The translations under genes were made by a program, and so were the position numbers. Below are positions 48,651-49,434 of a stretch of DNA of 49,434 nucleotides, piece by piece (position 1 is the first letter of the stretch; every line of letters starts with the position of its first letter). The notes beneath the pieces are model-generated. The model saw only the letters and a list, made by a program, of their open reading frames with translations, made no database searches and had not been told where the DNA came from. This stretch comes from Nitrosopumilus sp. UBA526 (GTDB lineage: Archaea > Thermoproteota > Nitrososphaeria > Nitrososphaerales > Nitrosopumilaceae), in the NCBI GenBank assembly GCA_002506665.1, contig DAXZ01000024.1, forward strand, positions 624 to 50,057, in the 5' to 3' direction.

Positions 48651-48743
48651 GTCCGGGGTTGGGCCTAGTCGATATGACGAGGGCCTGAAAAAACTCTAAA
48701 AACCAACCCAATGGGTTCGCGGGTTCAAATCCCGTCTCCGACG
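48651..48743 (+). tRNA. tRNA-Ser (TGA)-like, type II, 5' half degenerate
   Basis: The 3' half is intact: variable arm AACCC-AAT-GGGTT, T-arm GCGGG-TTCAAAT-CCCGT, acceptor 3' strand CTCCGAC and G73, all as in tRNA-Ser. The 5' half is poor: acceptor GTCCGGGG needs a bulged C, the D-loop lacks the GG pair, and the anticodon stem retains only GAG/CTC around CCTGAAA (T33 is C). Probably a pseudogene or an integration scar of the 3' half. A working tRNA with odd folding cannot be excluded. Confidence 0.5.
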
Positions 48744-48965
48744 TGGTTATTCCCATTACACATATGTGGATTAAAAATTTACTAGTTTTGGATTCTGTGA
48801 TACGCCCGAGTTATCAGGTTCGAGTACCAAATCAAGATTCTTGGTTTAATCCAAATTACACAAAATCCCCGACTGCCCCATTAGCACATAGTATTCAAGG
48901 TTGGCTGATTTGGAGACATTTTCTTTTTTCTGGGCTTGGAGACTTTGACATTGTTTATCCCTAAA

Positions 48966-49106
48966 TCATATCCACGTCAGAAATGTGTCCTGGCCGGATT
49001 TTTCTCCAATCTTCCCATAGACACTCTTGTCGTATCTTGATACATCTCGAATCGTTTCTGTTTTGTGAATGTATTTGATGACTATTATGTTGTAAAGATC
49101 TGGCAT
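48966..49106 (-). CDS. Small hypothetical protein or gene remnant
   Basis: 46 codons: MPDLYNIIVIKYIHKTETIR then a DVSRYDKSVYGKIGEKSGQD core and TFLTWI before the stop. The frame is open about 22 codons further upstream (LQNYAKLVFG before the Met), so it could be the end of a longer decayed gene. Host-like codons; family not recognised. Confidence 0.35.
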   Translation of the reverse strand: MPDLYNIIVIKYIHKTETIRDVSRYDKSVYGKIGEKSGQDTFLTWI

Positions 49107-49323
49107 AGTTCCAAATACCAATTTAGCATAATTCTGCAAGCTTTTAGTGGCGTTATGACTGTGTCGTTATGTGAAAACATTGAATTGTTTTTTAGAGTTT
49201 TTATTCTAGCAGTTTTTGTTTTAGATGCTATCACAAAAATAGAGAGTATGCAGAAAATGAATTAAAATCCCAAACTAACAGTGTAATGTACGAAAATGAT
49301 ATAGCTTGTTTGTACCAAGCATT

Positions 49324-49434
49324 TTAACGCAAAATATTCTCAACTGGTTCTGCTACAAAGTCTGGCAGTACAGCACCGCCTATGCCAATACTGCGGTCAT
49401 CTGGCTGTTTGTATGATACGGTAATATCATCAAT
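49324..49434 (-). CDS. C-terminal end of an unknown gene (5' end outside window)
   Basis: Minus-strand frame open to the window edge encoding about 36 residues: DDITVSYKQPDDRSIGIGGA followed by VLPDFVAEPVENILR and a TAA. Composition and codon use look coding; too short to assign. Confidence 0.5.
   Translation of the reverse strand: MDDITVSYKQPDDRSIGIGGAVLPDFVAEPVENILR

Noticed and set aside
48382..48756. 124-codon minus-strand open frame over the tRNA-Cys and tRNA-Ser-like region
   Set aside because: Contains the SETGFEPANP and EGVEPPC strings typical of antisense tRNA translation; it crosses a clear tRNA-Cys.
49065..49265. 66-codon plus-strand hydrophobic frame near the right edge
   Set aside because: Lies over the better minus-strand coding-like frame (48966-49106 and its upstream part) and has no promoter or family match.

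Overview
The window comes from an ammonia-oxidizing-type archaeon (Nitrososphaerota, formerly Thaumarchaeota). Supporting signs are unsplit RNA polymerase subunits A and B, an archaeal histone, exosome/SBDS and KEOPS genes, a PEFG-CTERM secreted protein, intron-containing tRNA and leaderless TATA promoters. No amo genes are present, so the lineage call rests on gene content only. Nitrosopumilales or a Nitrosotenuis-like relative is a guess from base composition.

Layout. 1-3.5 kb: 3' end of leuS, a geranylgeranyl-reductase-like flavoprotein, a YkgJ-type Cys-cluster protein and a small unknown. 3.55-15.1 kb: tRNA-Gln, then on the minus strand the classical information operon read as rpoH-rpoB-rpoA-lsm ... 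rpl30e-nusA-rps12-rps7. An AT-rich insert (about 5.55-7.46 kb) with a lone ParA ATPase, tandem palindromes and a decayed tRNA splits it. 15.2-20.5 kb: PEFG-CTERM surface protein, two membrane proteins sharing a duplicated C-terminal domain (one a GT2 glycosyltransferase), and a zinc-ferredoxin-like protein. 20.9-27.3 kb: nadK-nob1 on plus; XPF nuclease, prefoldin beta, and the SBDS-rrp4-rrp41-rrp42-rpl37ae-pcc1 superoperon on minus.

27.3-30.87 kb is a 3.57-kb mobile element with ~56-bp terminal inverted repeats and a perfect 8-bp target duplication. It landed between the divergent SBDS and rpoD genes, 15 bp before the rpoD start, and separated rpoD-rpl18e-rpl13-rps9 from its ancestral TATA box. 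30.9-37.3 kb: that operon, a nucleotidyltransferase, and two aconitase-family pairs (archaeal type and bacterial type) in one minus-strand operon.

37.3-44.8 kb is an accessory island and transposon graveyard: IS110 and IS5-like pseudogenes, a decayed RelBE-type pair, an AbrB gene followed by a DNA methyltransferase truncated by an insertion-sequence end, and dispersed repeats. In its middle sits an intact three-gene ubiquitin-like conjugation operon (Ubl with C-terminal Gly; E2-like; JAB deubiquitinase-E1 fusion). This is the most interesting system in the window.

44.85-49.4 kb: core genes again: Sua5 and a MoaD-Cgi121 fusion (both t6A pathway, matching pcc1 upstream), THUMP/Tan1, S17e, TatD, histone, tRNA-Cys, a tRNA-Ser-like sequence and the end of an unknown gene. 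Coding was judged by reading translations; no database search was possible.
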